Origin: Pyralis farinalis
Taxonomy: Eukaryota; Arthropoda; Insecta; Lepidoptera; Pyralidae
Assembly (NCBI GenBank): GCA_947507595.1
Contig: OX382263.1
Coordinates: 7,998,001 to 8,062,000, forward strand
DNA: 64,000 bases
Direction of reading: 5' to 3'
The notes beneath the pieces were generated by a model, which was not told the origin of the DNA, searched no databases, and worked only from the letters and a program-made list of their open reading frames with translations. The position numbers were made by a program, and so were the translations under genes. The first letter of the stretch is position 1; every line of letters starts with the position of its first letter. Positions 20,703 to 31,439 of this stretch are shown one piece after another.

Positions 20703-21005
20703 TTTTGACGCAATGGTTATTAATGCTACTTTGACACCAACGCTCGTGGATTCGATTCCCGCACCGGACTAATACCTGTGCGAATGAACATGTCTCTTTG
20801 TTTTTAAGAGAATCAAACCCGCCCGGAGAAGTACCTATACCTCACAAATCGCAGCTAAAAGACAAATCCCTGGATGGTTGTTGTGCTTCTGCGTGTGAGT
20901 GAGCTCACCAGTATGTTCCGCTTTTTGCAAGCGTTCATAGGCTACAGTCACCGTTTTAAATTAGGTAGACCATATGCTTGTGTCTCCCGTCGTCGTATAT
21001 AAAAT
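20703..21005 (+). repeat. SINE-A, diverged
   Basis: Box B GGATTCGATTCCC; the body has lost ~90 bp before the tail. Confidence 0.75.
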
Positions 21006-21195
21006 GAAAATACAAGTTTGTGGTATATACAAATGCACTTTTGCAAACCTCTTGAACGAACTCTTGAACCTGACGTTTCGTGGTCGCAGGAGGACACTTC
21101 CTGCGACCACGGACGCTGCAAAGCTTAATTCAATGTGTAACAATCGCGAAAACCTAAGACAATACTAATTAACGAGATCTCCTAATTTAGATATT

Positions 21196-21450
21196 TTCAG
21201 GTACACCGTTCCTATATGAAATCTATATGTTTGTCTGTCGCTTTTTTTTTCGAATATTCGAATTTTGACTTCTGATTCCGATTCAGCATAAAAAAGTAGA
21301 ATAGGAATGTCCAGGAATACCGTTCCTATCTCTTAAGGAACATGGTCAAAATGGCCGAAAAAAAAATGTATTGTTATTTAATTGGCGAGCCTTGCATTGC
21401 CAGAGGAACACATTTCCTCTGGCAATGCAAGCTTGCGCATTGTCAACTGG
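21196..21450 (+). mobile_element. HEL-B repeat, copy 4, with fold-back 3' end
   Basis: Standard 5' part. Near the 3' end an 18-bp perfect inverted repeat (CTTGCATTGCCAGAGGAA and its complement, 5-nt spacer, about 21392-21432) replaces the usual single motif. Ends CTGG|T. Confidence 0.7.
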
Positions 21451-21544
21451 TTATGTTTAAAAAGGAGATTCAACTAGTATTTAAAGTTACAGTGATCTCC
21501 GCTCGCTTTGTACACGAAGAGACGTTGCTTCTTTTGTGTACTGT

Positions 21545-21905
21545 ACAAATAGTATCACGGGGAGTGTTCGGAGGAGCTGGTCAACTTAATACCAGCCGCT
21601 CAGTTCCACTATCCCACCACTCGCCACAAACTAAAATTTCACCGTCACCGTCTTGATGAGGCAGCCCACTACAGTACGCTTTTTGAGGCACTTTCTACCA
21701 CGTACGGTGAAATTGTGGAATAAATTACCCTCAGCGGTGTTCTCGAACAAATACGATATGTGTGCGTGCCTTCAAGAAAAGAGCATACGTTTCCCTAAAA
21801 AGGCTGGCAACGGATCAGTGAACCTTTAGTGTTCCTTATGTCAATGGGCGGTGGTTGTCACTTATCATCAGACCCATGTGCTCATTTGTCCCTTCAATAA
21901 TATAT
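21545..21905 (+). pseudogene. Non-LTR retrotransposon C-terminal fragment
   Basis: Reads KFHRHRLDEAAHYSTLF, a GEIVE stop, then in other frames LWNKLPSAVFSNKYD, FLKRLATDQ-like and MSMGGGCHLSSDP, the C-terminal end of a moth LINE. Two frameshifts. Confidence 0.7.
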
Positions 21906-21922
21906 AAAAATGTATGTATGAT

Positions 21923-22172
21923 AAGAAAGGTAGGGCACATCAAAGTAGCCCGTCTGGGGAAGTACCTCCGCCTCACAGAAAACCGCAACAAAATAATAAC
22001 TCCCTAAAGGTTATCGTTTTCGTGCCTGTGAGTGAGGTCACCGGTAAGCTCCTAAGGAGTTGTTGTGTTAGTAGCAGAGGTGTCGTCGCGCGAGTGATAC
22101 TTAATATATTGCAAGAGTTATAGGCTACGGTAACCGCTTTTCTTGTATGCCTCCCGACGTAGTATAAAAAAA
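21923..22172 (+). repeat. SINE-A, 5' truncated
   Basis: From AGAAAGGTAGGGCACATC to GTAGTATAAAAAAATG. Confidence 0.75.
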
Positions 22173-22379
22173 TGTAACTAAATACTGTTAAAGATATAAA
22201 ATACTATTTACAAAATTGACATTGTTTTGAGCCAACCAACTTTAAGAGATTTCTCATTTCTGACATTTGTGCATTCCTCCATTCTGACTTATTACAATGT
22301 TGACAAAGCATAGATTAAAATTATATATATAAATTATTTACTTAATGTGTGTCCGCATACTTCAAAATTACTTAATTAA

Positions 22380-22416
22380 TAGATTCAGGTGTTACTTTGC
22401 GAAAGTCAAGTTCACT
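22380..22416 (-). repeat. Penelope-like element fragment
   Basis: TAATAGATTCAGG, then GTTACTTTGCGAAAGTCAA matches the left edge of the 12.7-kb Penelope-like element outside its inverted arms. Confidence 0.5.
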
Positions 22417-23034
22417 TGATGAGAGCGTTAAACGCCTAGAAGTTTATTTGTGTGGGTCACTAATTAACCAAATGCATAATAGAGAAATGAACCACGACTA
22501 CATACCAGTAAAACAATATATCTGTAAAATCTTTTCGCTGAATTTCAGCATAATATTCAGTTAGTACGAATACTTAAATTAAAAAAAAAAACAATTTAAT
22601 TTTTACAAGTTTCTGTCCAAAGAATCTAGCCACTTGTCACGTTAAGTTACGTAGTTCTGAATCTACGGAGGCTGAAGAGGTTCTCGGAGTAACTCAAATC
22701 TTGTTACGTAACTAACTATACCTACCCACTAAGTAAAGATTCCTTTCATAATTAAATAGAATATCGTGACGAGTTCTATATTAAAATACGTTTTAAGTAA
22801 TTGTCTAATGCGTTAGAAGATTCTTTGCAGAGCACAAAGCACGGCTTCGTCCACTTTGGTAACTAAACTTACGTAATCAGTTACAAGAAAAGATTTTTCT
22901 TTCGCTGTTTGGTAACTAGTTGTGAGAGAAGGATTATTTTTCCACTTTTGTAACTTTTTAATAGTTATGAACGTGGATGAGCCACGTACTTTCTCATATA
23001 CTCATTTTTTTTTTGAACTGTTTCCTGTATAACA
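22417..23034. other. No gene seen
   Basis: AT-rich DNA; no family recognised. Confidence 0.4.
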
Positions 23035-23425
23035 GTCAGTGATCATATTTTTTTTGTTTATTGTATAAAGAGGTTCTTTGCACATACACTGTCTCTTTTT
23101 ATTAACGGTCAGTTATTATATCGGTATTTATTTAGTAACGCTGTAGCTTATTGTATCAGGAGATTTTTTGCAGATAGATACACTGCCTTTTTTTATTGAC
23201 GCATCTTTGTAGAGACTGCATCTATTTATTGATAATTTGCAGACACACAGTATCTATTTATTGACAGAGTCGTTTATTATAATAGGAGGTTATTTGTAGA
23301 GACACTATATATATTCATTGACGCAGTCGCTTATAGTATCGGGATTTTTTTTTTGTAGAGATACTCTATCTGTTTATTGACGCGGTCACTTATTGTGTCG
23401 GGAGATTCCTTGTAGAGAAATTTCC
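23035..23425. repeat. Degenerate tandem repeat, ~55-65 bp unit
   Basis: About six diverged units built on TTATTGTATCGGGAGATT, TTTGTAGAGATAC, then TCTATTTATTGACGC-AGTC. The unit grades into a SINE-A fragment at 23430. Confidence 0.65.
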
Positions 23426-23429
23426 TTTT

Positions 23430-23590
23430 TCCAACGCTCGTGGGTTCGATTCCCACACAAAACAAATATTTGTATGCATGAACATCTCTGTTTGTCTTGG
23501 TCAGGATTTTTTTAAAGGCGTAGGGCGCATCAAAACAGCCCGTCTAGGATTGTACCTCCACCTCACAGAAAATTGCAGCCAAACAACTAC
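23430..23590 (+). repeat. SINE-A 5' part
   Basis: Box B GGTTCGATTCCCAC and first third of the body; box A region missing. Confidence 0.7.
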
Positions 23591-23644
23591 TTTCAAGAGG
23601 AACTTCTTTAGATAGTAAGCAAACTTCGCAATGGGCAGGCCACA

Positions 23645-23924
23645 TGAATAAATAAATAAATATTGTCGGACAAATTACACAGCGCCATCTAGTCCCAAAG
23701 TAAGCGAAGCTTGTAATTATGGGTACTAGACAACTGATAAACATACGTAAATACATTTTTTGTTTGTAAATACATACTTATTATACATAGAAAATAACCA
23801 AATCAAGACAAACAGACATGTTCATGCACACAAATGTTTGCCCTGTGTAGGAATCGAACCCACGAGCGTTGGTGACAAAGTAGCGTAACAGCGCGTTTCA
23901 CCACTGCACCACCGAGCTCGTCAT
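23645..23924 (-). repeat. SINE-B, full length
   Basis: Inverted copy from the AATAAATA tail to GCACCACCGAGCTCGTC. Confidence 0.8.
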
Positions 23925-23957
23925 AGCTGAACCGATCGTCAATGGAGCTGCATAACA

Positions 23958-24353
23958 CTTTTTTTTTATACAACGTCGGAAGGCATATAAATATACTGCC
24001 CACTGATGTAAACCGTAGCCTATGAACGCTTGTAAAACATTAAGTATCACTCGCGTGATGCCTTATTTGATACTAATATATCAACTCCTCAGGAGCTTAC
24101 TTGTGACCTCACTCACATGCAGGAACTCAGCAACCCTCTATGGAGTTGTTATTTGACTGCGATTTTCTGAGAGGTGGAGGTACTTCCCCGGACGGGTTGC
24201 TTTGATGCGCTCTACCTCTCTTAAAACATCGAGACCTAAACATGTTCAACAAATGTTTGTCTTGAGTCCCACTCAATACAAACATTTGTCATCGAACCCA
24301 CGAGTGTTAGTGTCAAAGTCGCGTCATTTACGACTGCGCCACCGAGCTCGTCA
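23958..24353 (-). repeat. SINE-A, near full length
   Basis: Inverted; a short segment around CAAATGTTTGTC is duplicated near the head. Confidence 0.8.
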
Positions 24354-24768
24354 AAAATCTGCCTTCCGATATCTGATGAAGATTGCTGGAAACCAATAGT
24401 TTCAAGCATAGAAGTGACTGCTGTGGAAGTCGACGGGGAGCCTATGTTCAGCAGTGGATGTCCTTAGGTTGAATTAATGGTAAAAGTTATATAAAACATC
24501 AAAATATTTAGTGCTTATACTCATTAAGAATTTTGATATTGAATCATTACGTTGAACTTTTATTCAAACAGGGTTTTCCATCAATAATGTTCTACTTAGG
24601 AACTTTAAACTTGGAAAACTTCCAGAAATGGTAAGTGAGGATGACAAGTAGTTTTATAATAAAAGCATTCACTAAAATCTTCAAAACAAAAATGCTAGAA
24701 TTATGTCTTCCACATACGAATTTGCATTTGACTTTTTGGTGTACTTCTGTTTTTAGTTTTGCTTGCAG
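24354..24768. other. No gene; short LINE-end match
   Basis: 24420-24475 resembles the CAGCAGTGGA LINE 3' end at 2.95 kb. The rest is unassigned AT-rich DNA. Confidence 0.4.
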
Positions 24769-24769
24769 T

Positions 24770-25158
24770 TTTTTATACTACGTCCGGAGGCATACAAGCA
24801 TACGGGCCACCTGATGTAAAGAGGTTACCATATCATATAAACGCTGATAATACATTAGGTGTCAGTCGCGCGATGCCATCTCAGCGGCTAACACGGCGAC
24901 TCCTTTGGAGCTTAACGGTGACCGTCACACGCAGGAACACAACAACCCTCAAGAGAGTTTGTTATTTGACTGAGTTTTTTCTTTGACTGAGGTTTTTCTG
25001 CGAGGTGGAGCTTTGATGCACCCTACCTCTCTTAAAAACACCCAGACCGAGACAAACATACATGTTCATGCACACAAATGTTTGCCTTGTGTGGGAATCG
25101 AACCCACGAACGTCGGTATCAAAGTCGCGTCATTCACGACTGAGCCAACGAGCTCGTC
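24770..25158 (-). repeat. SINE-A, near full length
   Basis: Inverted copy with a small tandem duplication near TTGACTGAGTTTTTTC. Confidence 0.8.
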
Positions 25159-25307
25159 GTACATATCTGTAACTGCTTGTGTGTATGAGAAATATTTACA
25201 ATAAACCTTGTTCCGGTAATATTTATCATGCTCTCGTCGAGACCCGTAGGAGAAATAACTACAAATGTAACACACGACTGTTTAATAAGCCATGTTTATT
25301 TACATTT

Positions 25308-25418
25308 CAGGGTTCGGTACCTAAAAAGAAAAAACGGAATCCTTATAAGGTCACTTTGTTGTCAGTCTGTCTGTGAGGACCCTTTTTCTTAGGAACCAGT
25401 TGAGCTATCAAGCTGAAA
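25308..25418 (+). repeat. GGTACC-type repeat fragment
   Basis: AGGGTTCGGTACCTAAAAAG, GGAATCCTTATAAGGTCAC, GTCAGTCTGTCTGTG. Related to, but distinct from, the GTTCCGTACC repeat. The CR1-like LINE tail begins where it stops. Confidence 0.6.
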
Positions 25419-25419
25419 T

Positions 25420-25420
25420 T

Positions 25421-25451
<31 letters not shown>

Positions 25452-26805
25452 TCATTTATTTGCTAGAACATGAGTTTACAAAGATGGTTTGTTACAAAAA
25501 GTTACAATATGTTCACCTTATATTTTTAGGCATGCAAATATTTAATGAAAGCAAGGCAACAAAATAGGAAGCAAACAGAAATATAATTAAATAATATTGT
25601 ATAGTATTAAAATTTGTTTTGTTGCCATCTAACCATTATTACAGTAACAAAATTCAATGTATTGTTTATGTCAAAATTTACTTATTTATATATTATGTCA
25701 TGAGAATTAATAATTATATTTTTTTATTAGATTTATAATAAAATTTCATTTTGATTAAATATGGAAATTGTCTTCTAAAAATTCCTTAATACTATAATAA
25801 GCCTTGTTGAATAGAATGTCTTTGACTTTTTTCTTGAAAGCGTAATAGTTTACAATTTCTAGTATCTGTTTAGGTAACTTGTTATACAGCTTTGGTGCCA
25901 TCACAAAGACGCTGCTGTGGTACATTTTAGATTTTGACATTGGAATTTTAACCTTATGATTATTTCGGGCACTTGTTATAAAGTTAAAAAGGTGAGTGTT
26001 ACCTTTAATTAATAAAATACAATTTAATATATATAAGCAAGGCAAGGTAAGAATTTTATGTTTAATAAAATATGGTTGGCAACTGTCTCTTTGGTGCAGG
26101 TTACAAATAGATCTCAAACATTTCTTTTGCGCTTTGAAAGCTCGATCTTTATCCGTCGAATTGCCCCAAAAGATTATTGCGTATTGTAAAGTCGATGTAA
26201 CGTATGCATGGTAGGCTGTTAGTACGGCTGTTTGACTAACGACTTTTGAGAGCATATAAAGAGCATATGAAAACTTATTTAGTTTTATACAAACTTTCTC
26301 AATATGCGTCTTCCAATTCAAATTTGAATCAATATTTAGTCCTAAAAATTTTGTAACTTTAATTTGTTCAATTTTTGTACCGTTGTAATTAATGTCTAAA
26401 GGTAATGTTTGTCTCCTATGAATTCCAAATGTCATGACTTTTGTCTTGTCAATATTGAGAACAAGATTATTTTGTTTCATCCAATTAATGATATCAGTTA
26501 TAGTGCCTTTGATATCCGATTCAAGTGATGTCTTTTCATTTCCAACAAAAGTTATTGTGCTATCGTCCGCAAACAGTGATGTTGAATGCTTTATTGAATT
26601 TGGAAAGTCATTAATGTAGATGATAAACAGCAATGGTCCCAAGATACTACCCTGGGGGACTCCTAACAGCACTGTTCTAGGTTCTGACATGTACTTAGTG
26701 GCCGTTTTTGTTTTTGGGTTAATTTTTTCAATGACAGTATATTGTTGCCTATTGCTTAAGTATGATTTTATGAGCTCGGCAACATTTCCAAACTCGGCAA
26801 ATTAA
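25420..26805 (-). mobile_element. CR1-like LINE, 5' truncated
   Basis: The insertion ends on the minus strand in an (ATTG)n tail, seen on the plus strand as seven ATCA/CAAT units at 25420-25450, typical of CR1-group LINEs. About 300 bp of 3' UTR separates tail and stop. Endonuclease and the first RT motifs are lost. Confidence 0.85.
25755..26805 (-). CDS. CR1-like LINE reverse transcriptase, C-terminal part
   Basis: An open frame without stops from the 5' break to the natural stop. In order: ELIKSYLSNRQQYT (RT motif 3 region), GVPQGSILGPLLFIIYIND (motif 4), SLFADDSTITF with the catalytic FADD, NNLVLNIDKTKVM, KFLGLNIDSNLNWKTHI (thumb), AYHAYVTSTLQYAIIFWGNS, the FKAQKKCLRSIC segment, and a C-terminal NKLPKQI stretch before DNFHI. 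The upstream frame continues ~38 codons before the first Met, so the Met is not the real start. The enzyme copies LINE RNA at the nicked target; this copy lacks endonuclease and half the RT. The clean frame suggests a fairly recent insertion. Confidence 0.88.
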
Positions 26806-26929
26806 TATCAAATAGTCAGGTCCGTAATCCCTTCGAGCTGTATAAAAATCAAACTTCTAAGTCAACGCAATCAAAATATACGGCTGTTTATGCCACGTTT
26901 ATGCGCATAATTTGACACTCGCAAGGGTA

Positions 26930-28090
26930 TCAAAACATATAGGGTACTTTCCATTGACCTAGAATCATAAAATTTGGTAAGAATTGGTCATTCAGTGGCG
27001 TGCACAGAGATTTTTGACAGGGTAGGCAGAATTTTTTAAAGCTATTAACTTACCAAAAAATACAGAATGTTGATTTTGGTTACCCAATCTTGTGGAAATA
27101 ATGATGTATGTGATCACTTGTTTTTTTTCACCGAAAGATAGTTTTGAAAACATTTATTTTCCCTACACACACCACATGAACAACTTTCGCAGTGAATATC
27201 ATCATATTTATCAACTTTAAAACTTTAAAATCTTATTTCGTCTGCTACCAGTCAATCGATTCAAAACAAAAACAATGGCGGCCGTTTTAAAATCAAAATA
27301 AAATTGAACATCAATTTTATACGAAAAAAAGAAATGGCAATATCTTTCACTATAATTATATGCAGCAAACTACTTTTTAAAATAGTTACGTAGCAATGCT
27401 CGCGACACTTCGGTGATTTACGTTATAGTTCAGCTGAAAATACATTGTCTATACTTTGCAATTGTGTGCGTTATTTGTGTTATTGTGGGCAATGTAATTA
27501 TAGGAATGCACACTACAGTATTTGTATAAACAACACGGCACACATACGTAAATTTAGACAGATATAGTTAGTGTCTCTGCCGTAAAAAGCTGCCAATGCG
27601 GCGCTAGTGTAGCGTAGCGCCGCCTAGCTGCGATTTGAATATGACTAGCGATGACTTTAATAACTTACCGATACCGATAGATGGAGCTTTTAATTTTTTG
27701 TTTTTGATACGAAATATTAGTTAAAAACTATGTTTAAGAATGAAACATCGGATGGTATTTATCAAATTGATAGGGTAGGCAATGTCTTTTTGCCTATATG
27801 GAGTGCACGCCACTGGTCATTTTGGTGGCACGGGAGCTGGAATTTGGACCGGGCTATATACCCTGGACACCATCCGGGACTCGTACGCTTCTTTCTTTAC
27901 TACTTTTAGTTATTTTTTTAATTCTTTCTTAGAAAAAATATTCTTCGCTCTTCGTATTACTATATATCTAGATTTATTTTATGTAACTATTAGGTGCTTA
28001 TTCCACGAATATCTACTACCATCTAAGTCACTTATTCCAAGAATGTCTACGCTTCTTCATATTTCTGGCAGCAGAAGATACATAATTTAA
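26930..28090. repeat. Interspersed repeat flanking the 823-bp element
   Basis: GGGTACTTTCCATTGACC, AGAATCATAAAATTTGG and, after the insertion, TTTTGGTGGCACGGGAGC read as one continuous repeat of a kind common in moths. The open frame 27782-28090 (GTGAGIWTGLYTLDTIRD) starts in the inserted element and runs into this repeat; I do not call it a gene. Confidence 0.45.
26993..27815. mobile_element. 823-bp DNA element with CAGTGGCGTGCAC termini
   Basis: Perfect 13-bp inverted termini flanked by the direct repeat GTCATT. The CAGTGGCG-type ends resemble hAT elements, although hATs normally duplicate 8 bp. AGGGTAGGCA occurs in the same orientation near both ends. No transposase frame. Confidence 0.75.
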
Positions 28091-28464
28091 TAAAATATTT
28101 TATACATGGAATACAAATTGAACATTGAATCTAGTTATGTGATTGGTTAGGCTGTACATTATCAAGTTATCCACGGTTGGCAATTCGCCAACCGAGTTTG
28201 TGCCGTCGTACTTGTTAGAACGGAACGTAAATGAGAATTTTATTTATGAACTAAATAAATTTTGAAGTTTACGTACCTTAGTCTATCTTTTAAGTTTTCT
28301 ATATTTTTATAGATGAAACTATTTGTCATAATTTATTTTATCAGAATATAAATTTTATTTCTTTAAACTAAAATGTGACTAAATTATCGGAACGGTTTGT
28401 AATTATTGGAAATGTAATTATTTTTATTGACTTTATTGATAATAATTATAACCGTATTATAATT
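28091..28464. other. No gene seen
   Basis: AT-rich DNA without recognised features. Confidence 0.4.
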
Positions 28465-28668
28465 ATACAATGCAAAAGTGGAAGGAGGTAGGAGCCGAGG
28501 AAGACCAAAATTAACCTACCATAACCAAATTGGTCGTGTTTTATCAGAAGGTGATGTCAAGAGTCCTAGAAACCGAGATAGAAGCGAGTGAAGTGTGTAA
28601 GGACCGCGCCTTATGGCGCTCTGCCTACCCCGCAAGGGATTTGGCGTGAAGTTATAGATAGATAGAAA
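28465..28668 (+). pseudogene. RTE-1 LINE C-terminal tail
   Basis: Reads YNAKVEGGRSRGRPKLTYHN, QIGRVLSEGDVKSPRN, then after an indel SEVCKDRALWRSAYPARDLA. The ATAGATAGATAG tail follows directly. Confidence 0.8.
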
Positions 28669-28734
28669 TTATAACTGTTTTTGGAGAAACATATATTTTC
28701 CGTATATGGTATATATTGATATTATTTGTACTTA

Positions 28735-28830
28735 GGTTTGTTATTACTTATCTTACGGTTTAATGTCAACCGCGATGGAAAACATTGTGAGGAAATAAAG
28801 TGGAATTTACGAAAGAAATTATATTTCGAT
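28735..28830 (+). repeat. SINE-C fragment
   Basis: AACCGCGATGGAAAACATTG, GTGAGGAA: central SINE-C only. Confidence 0.45.
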
Positions 28831-28869
28831 AGAGATTTCGTTAGAGATAGTGTGTAACCTTGTCAGGTT

Positions 28870-28985
28870 GTTAGCCATGGCAGCGTCGGCATGTTGCACT
28901 TACTAACAGTAGTGGGTGGGTACCGGCCGGCACTAGGCCGCATGAACTAATTGGTGGCGGAAGCACACAAAGCAGGTTAGATCAA
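28870..28985 (+). repeat. Penelope-like terminal repeat fragment
   Basis: AGCCATGGCAGCGTCGGCAT to GCACACAAAGCAGGTTAGAT, matching the outer end of the 12.7-kb arms. The hammerhead part is absent. Confidence 0.75.
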
Positions 28986-29375
28986 ATTGCACTTGTAGAT
29001 CTTTTATTGTGAATTGTATTCGATTGTATAATAAATTACCTGAAACAGTTCTGTAGGCCGATTCTACTAAAAAACTGCAACTGCACTGCAGCGCGGCGTG
29101 TGTCAAAATGCGTACATTTTGACGTTTCGTTAAACGTCGCTGCTGTCAGATTGCTTAAAGGAACATCAAAATGTACGCATTTTGACACACGCCGCGCTGC
29201 AGTGCAGTTGCAGTTTTTCAGTAGAATCGGCCAACTGTTCTCACCTGGCAATATGTTCAAAAGGAAGACTAAAAATGTTATAATATGGGTTATTACAGAA
29301 TCGATTCATATTTGCCTGACAGTGATGTTCGGAAATGATGAAGCATATATATATCGGCGCAAGGCATAGATCAAT
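28986..29375 (+). pseudogene. LINE C-terminal fragment, split by MITE
   Basis: Reads RSFIVNCIRLYNKLPETVL, then after the MITE FSPGNMFKRKTKNVI in the same frame. The frame is restored exactly when element plus one CTG are removed. Confidence 0.7.
29054..29234. mobile_element. 181-bp MITE, copy 2, CTG duplication
   Basis: Same element as at 5.9 kb with TAGGCCGATTCTACT ends and identical length. CTG lies on both sides, and the interrupted LINE frame gives the original site. Confidence 0.85.
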
Positions 29376-29420
29376 AATCATACATCGGTTGTTGTTCATC
29401 AAATCTATCGCTGAATGAGT

Positions 29421-29790
29421 CAGTGTAGGCAAGTCACGTCATGCGCTCGTAAACAACACGTCATGGTTCACCTGATTGGAGGGACTGGCGGGGGTTGTTT
29501 ACACGTGCCTATAAAAGCAGCCGACCGCCTGTGCGGAGTCACTTCTGTTCGAGTCGTTGTACCGTGTGTGTGAAGTGTGATGAAGTGTGTGTGAAGATTG
29601 AATAAAAAAGTAGTACAGGGACTACGACGAAGATCTGCTCATTTGAGCTGGGATTACCGGACCGTTCGAACTTTATGTGACATCATAAATTATTAGCTGA
29701 AAGGTGAATAAATGGACCGTTTTATAACATCTTTGGTTTCATTCCAACATTCATCAGAGATGAATGATTGCCATTAGGATGACAGCAGCA
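29421..29790 (+). mobile_element. Solo-LTR-like segment
   Basis: A U3-R-U5 layout: inverted GTAAACAAC/GTTGTTTAC pair, TATA box, initiator, then AATAAA about 60 bp after the start site. Candidate bounds run from TGTAGGCAAG to CAGCAGCA; a TTGGCGTCACG just after could be a primer-binding site. No gag or pol frame nearby and no target duplication confirmed, so class and limits are uncertain. Confidence 0.5.
29510..29545 (+). promoter_or_regulatory. TATA + initiator core promoter
   Basis: TATAAAAG starts 31 bp before the A of the initiator match AGTCACTT at 29537-29544, the standard spacing for insect Pol II promoters. No DPE seen. AATAAA at 29601 is close enough for an LTR R region. Confidence 0.6.
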
Positions 29791-29869
29791 ATGTTGGCGT
29801 CACGCCTTTCAATAGTACACGCAGGCCGTTCCTTCGACATATATAAATATATTTTTAATTGACATCATT

Positions 29870-30390
29870 ACGTGTACACAAATTTATTGTAATAGAAATT
29901 GGTGATTTACAAAAAGACCTGATAAGTTTCTTTTAGCATTTTACCTTCGCCAATGCTTATTTTAGAAATTATGATGAATTCAAATAGAGAAATTAAAACT
30001 ATGTAAAATTGCCCGTGAGGACCTAATAGCAAAGAAATAATTATTATCTTTTTAAGTACGCAATCCGCTTTTGTTTTGTTGAAAAAAGCTTTTGCTTCTA
30101 AAATTATCCGAAACTTTGCTAGAATGTTTAGAAATGAGTACTAACTAACATAAGTACTTCCTCAGAAGACTTACTTTGGACTTATTGAAGAACTTAGGAA
30201 GTATGCTTAAACAGTGTAAGTATAATTTAATACTTGAATGAACAAAATTGTCCTTTCTTTTCTTTGACAACATAAAGCCTTTGACAAACGTTCAAAGTTT
30301 TCTCGACCGCATTTGAATGATGTTTTTGTTTTGGCAATCTTTGGGCTGCTTGTCGTAAATATTGAAATCGGTTTAATTTACTTGAGTTTA
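29870..30390. other. No gene seen
   Basis: AT-rich DNA, nothing recognised. Confidence 0.4.
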
Positions 30391-30394
30391 TTTA

Positions 30395-30495
30395 CGATGA
30401 GCAGTGCCCAGTGAATAAATACCCACTGTTAACAGACAAACCTCTGGTTTGAATCTTGGTGGGGACATGTACATCTAAATCGACGTTCGTATAAC
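30395..30495 (+). repeat. SINE-C head fragment
   Basis: GTGCCCAGTGAATAAATAC, box B-like GGTTTGAATCTTGG, GGACATGTAC. Confidence 0.55.
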
Positions 30496-30506
30496 ATAGA
30501 CAAAGT

Positions 30507-30665
30507 TTTTTTTATACAACGTCAGGAGGCCTACAAGCAAACGGGCATCATGTAAAATTGTCACAGTAGCCCACAAACGCTTGCAAACCGCGCGATGCTA
30601 CCTCTGCTGCTAATACAGCAACTCCTTGGGAGTTTACAGGTAACGTGAAGTCACCCGTAACCTGT
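30507..30665 (-). repeat. SINE-A 3' part
   Basis: Inverted tail and end of body; followed after ~40 bp by a plus-strand copy. Confidence 0.7.
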
Positions 30666-30701
30666 AATATAGATAAAGTAGTACAACAATAGTAAGCGGA
30701 C

Positions 30702-31062
30702 AACGAGCTCGGTGGCTCAGTCGTGAATGACACGACTTTGACACCAACGCTCGGGGCTTCGATTCCTACACAAGGCAAACATTTGTGTGCATGAACATGT
30801 CTGTTTGTCTTGGTCTGGATGCTTTAAGAAAGGTAAGACGCCTCATAGCAACCCGCCTGGGGAAATACCTCTATTTCACAGAAAACCGCAGGCAAATAAC
30901 AACTCCCTAGAGGGTTGTTGCGTTACTGCGTGTGAGTGAGGTCACCAGTAAGCTACTAAGGAGTAGCTGTGTTAGCAGCAAAGTTAGCATCGCATGAGTG
31001 CTACTTAATGTATTGCAAGCCTTCATAGTCTATGAACTGCTTTACATTAGGTTGACGTTGTG
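30702..31062 (+). repeat. SINE-A, near full length
   Basis: Head AACGAGCTCGGTGGCTCAG, box B damaged (GGCTTCGATTCCTAC), full body, short tail. Confidence 0.8.
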
Positions 31063-31439
31063 TAAAATAATATAATAATAATGGGAAAGTGGCTTGCAAA
31101 CCACCATCCGGTACATGATGTCTGGTCACTTATAATGGCTGTCAAGGAAAACTTAAGTAAGTTATCGTTACCACGTTAATCACTATTTCTTTTTCAGTTG
31201 GAACTAAGTAGTCAAAAGTAACAATTATAAATCACAGACGCAATGTTGTCTAACTCCAAACGTGGAAACTTGCAACATGTAGTTCTGTAACTTGTAAATT
31301 TGACTTGTTGTGGTTTCATCAACATAACCGCACAATTCTGGCATATCCCCATTGTATGCTGTGTCAAATTCAATTTAAACTTACACTAGCATAGAGTCGT
31401 ATGTCAAACGAGACTGAACAAAGATGGCAGCAGTATATA
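31063..31439. other. No gene seen
   Basis: AT-rich DNA, nothing recognised. Confidence 0.4.

Noticed and set aside
27782..28090. 102-codon frame (GTGAGIWTGLYTL)
   Set aside because: It starts inside one mobile element and runs into another repeat across the target duplication.
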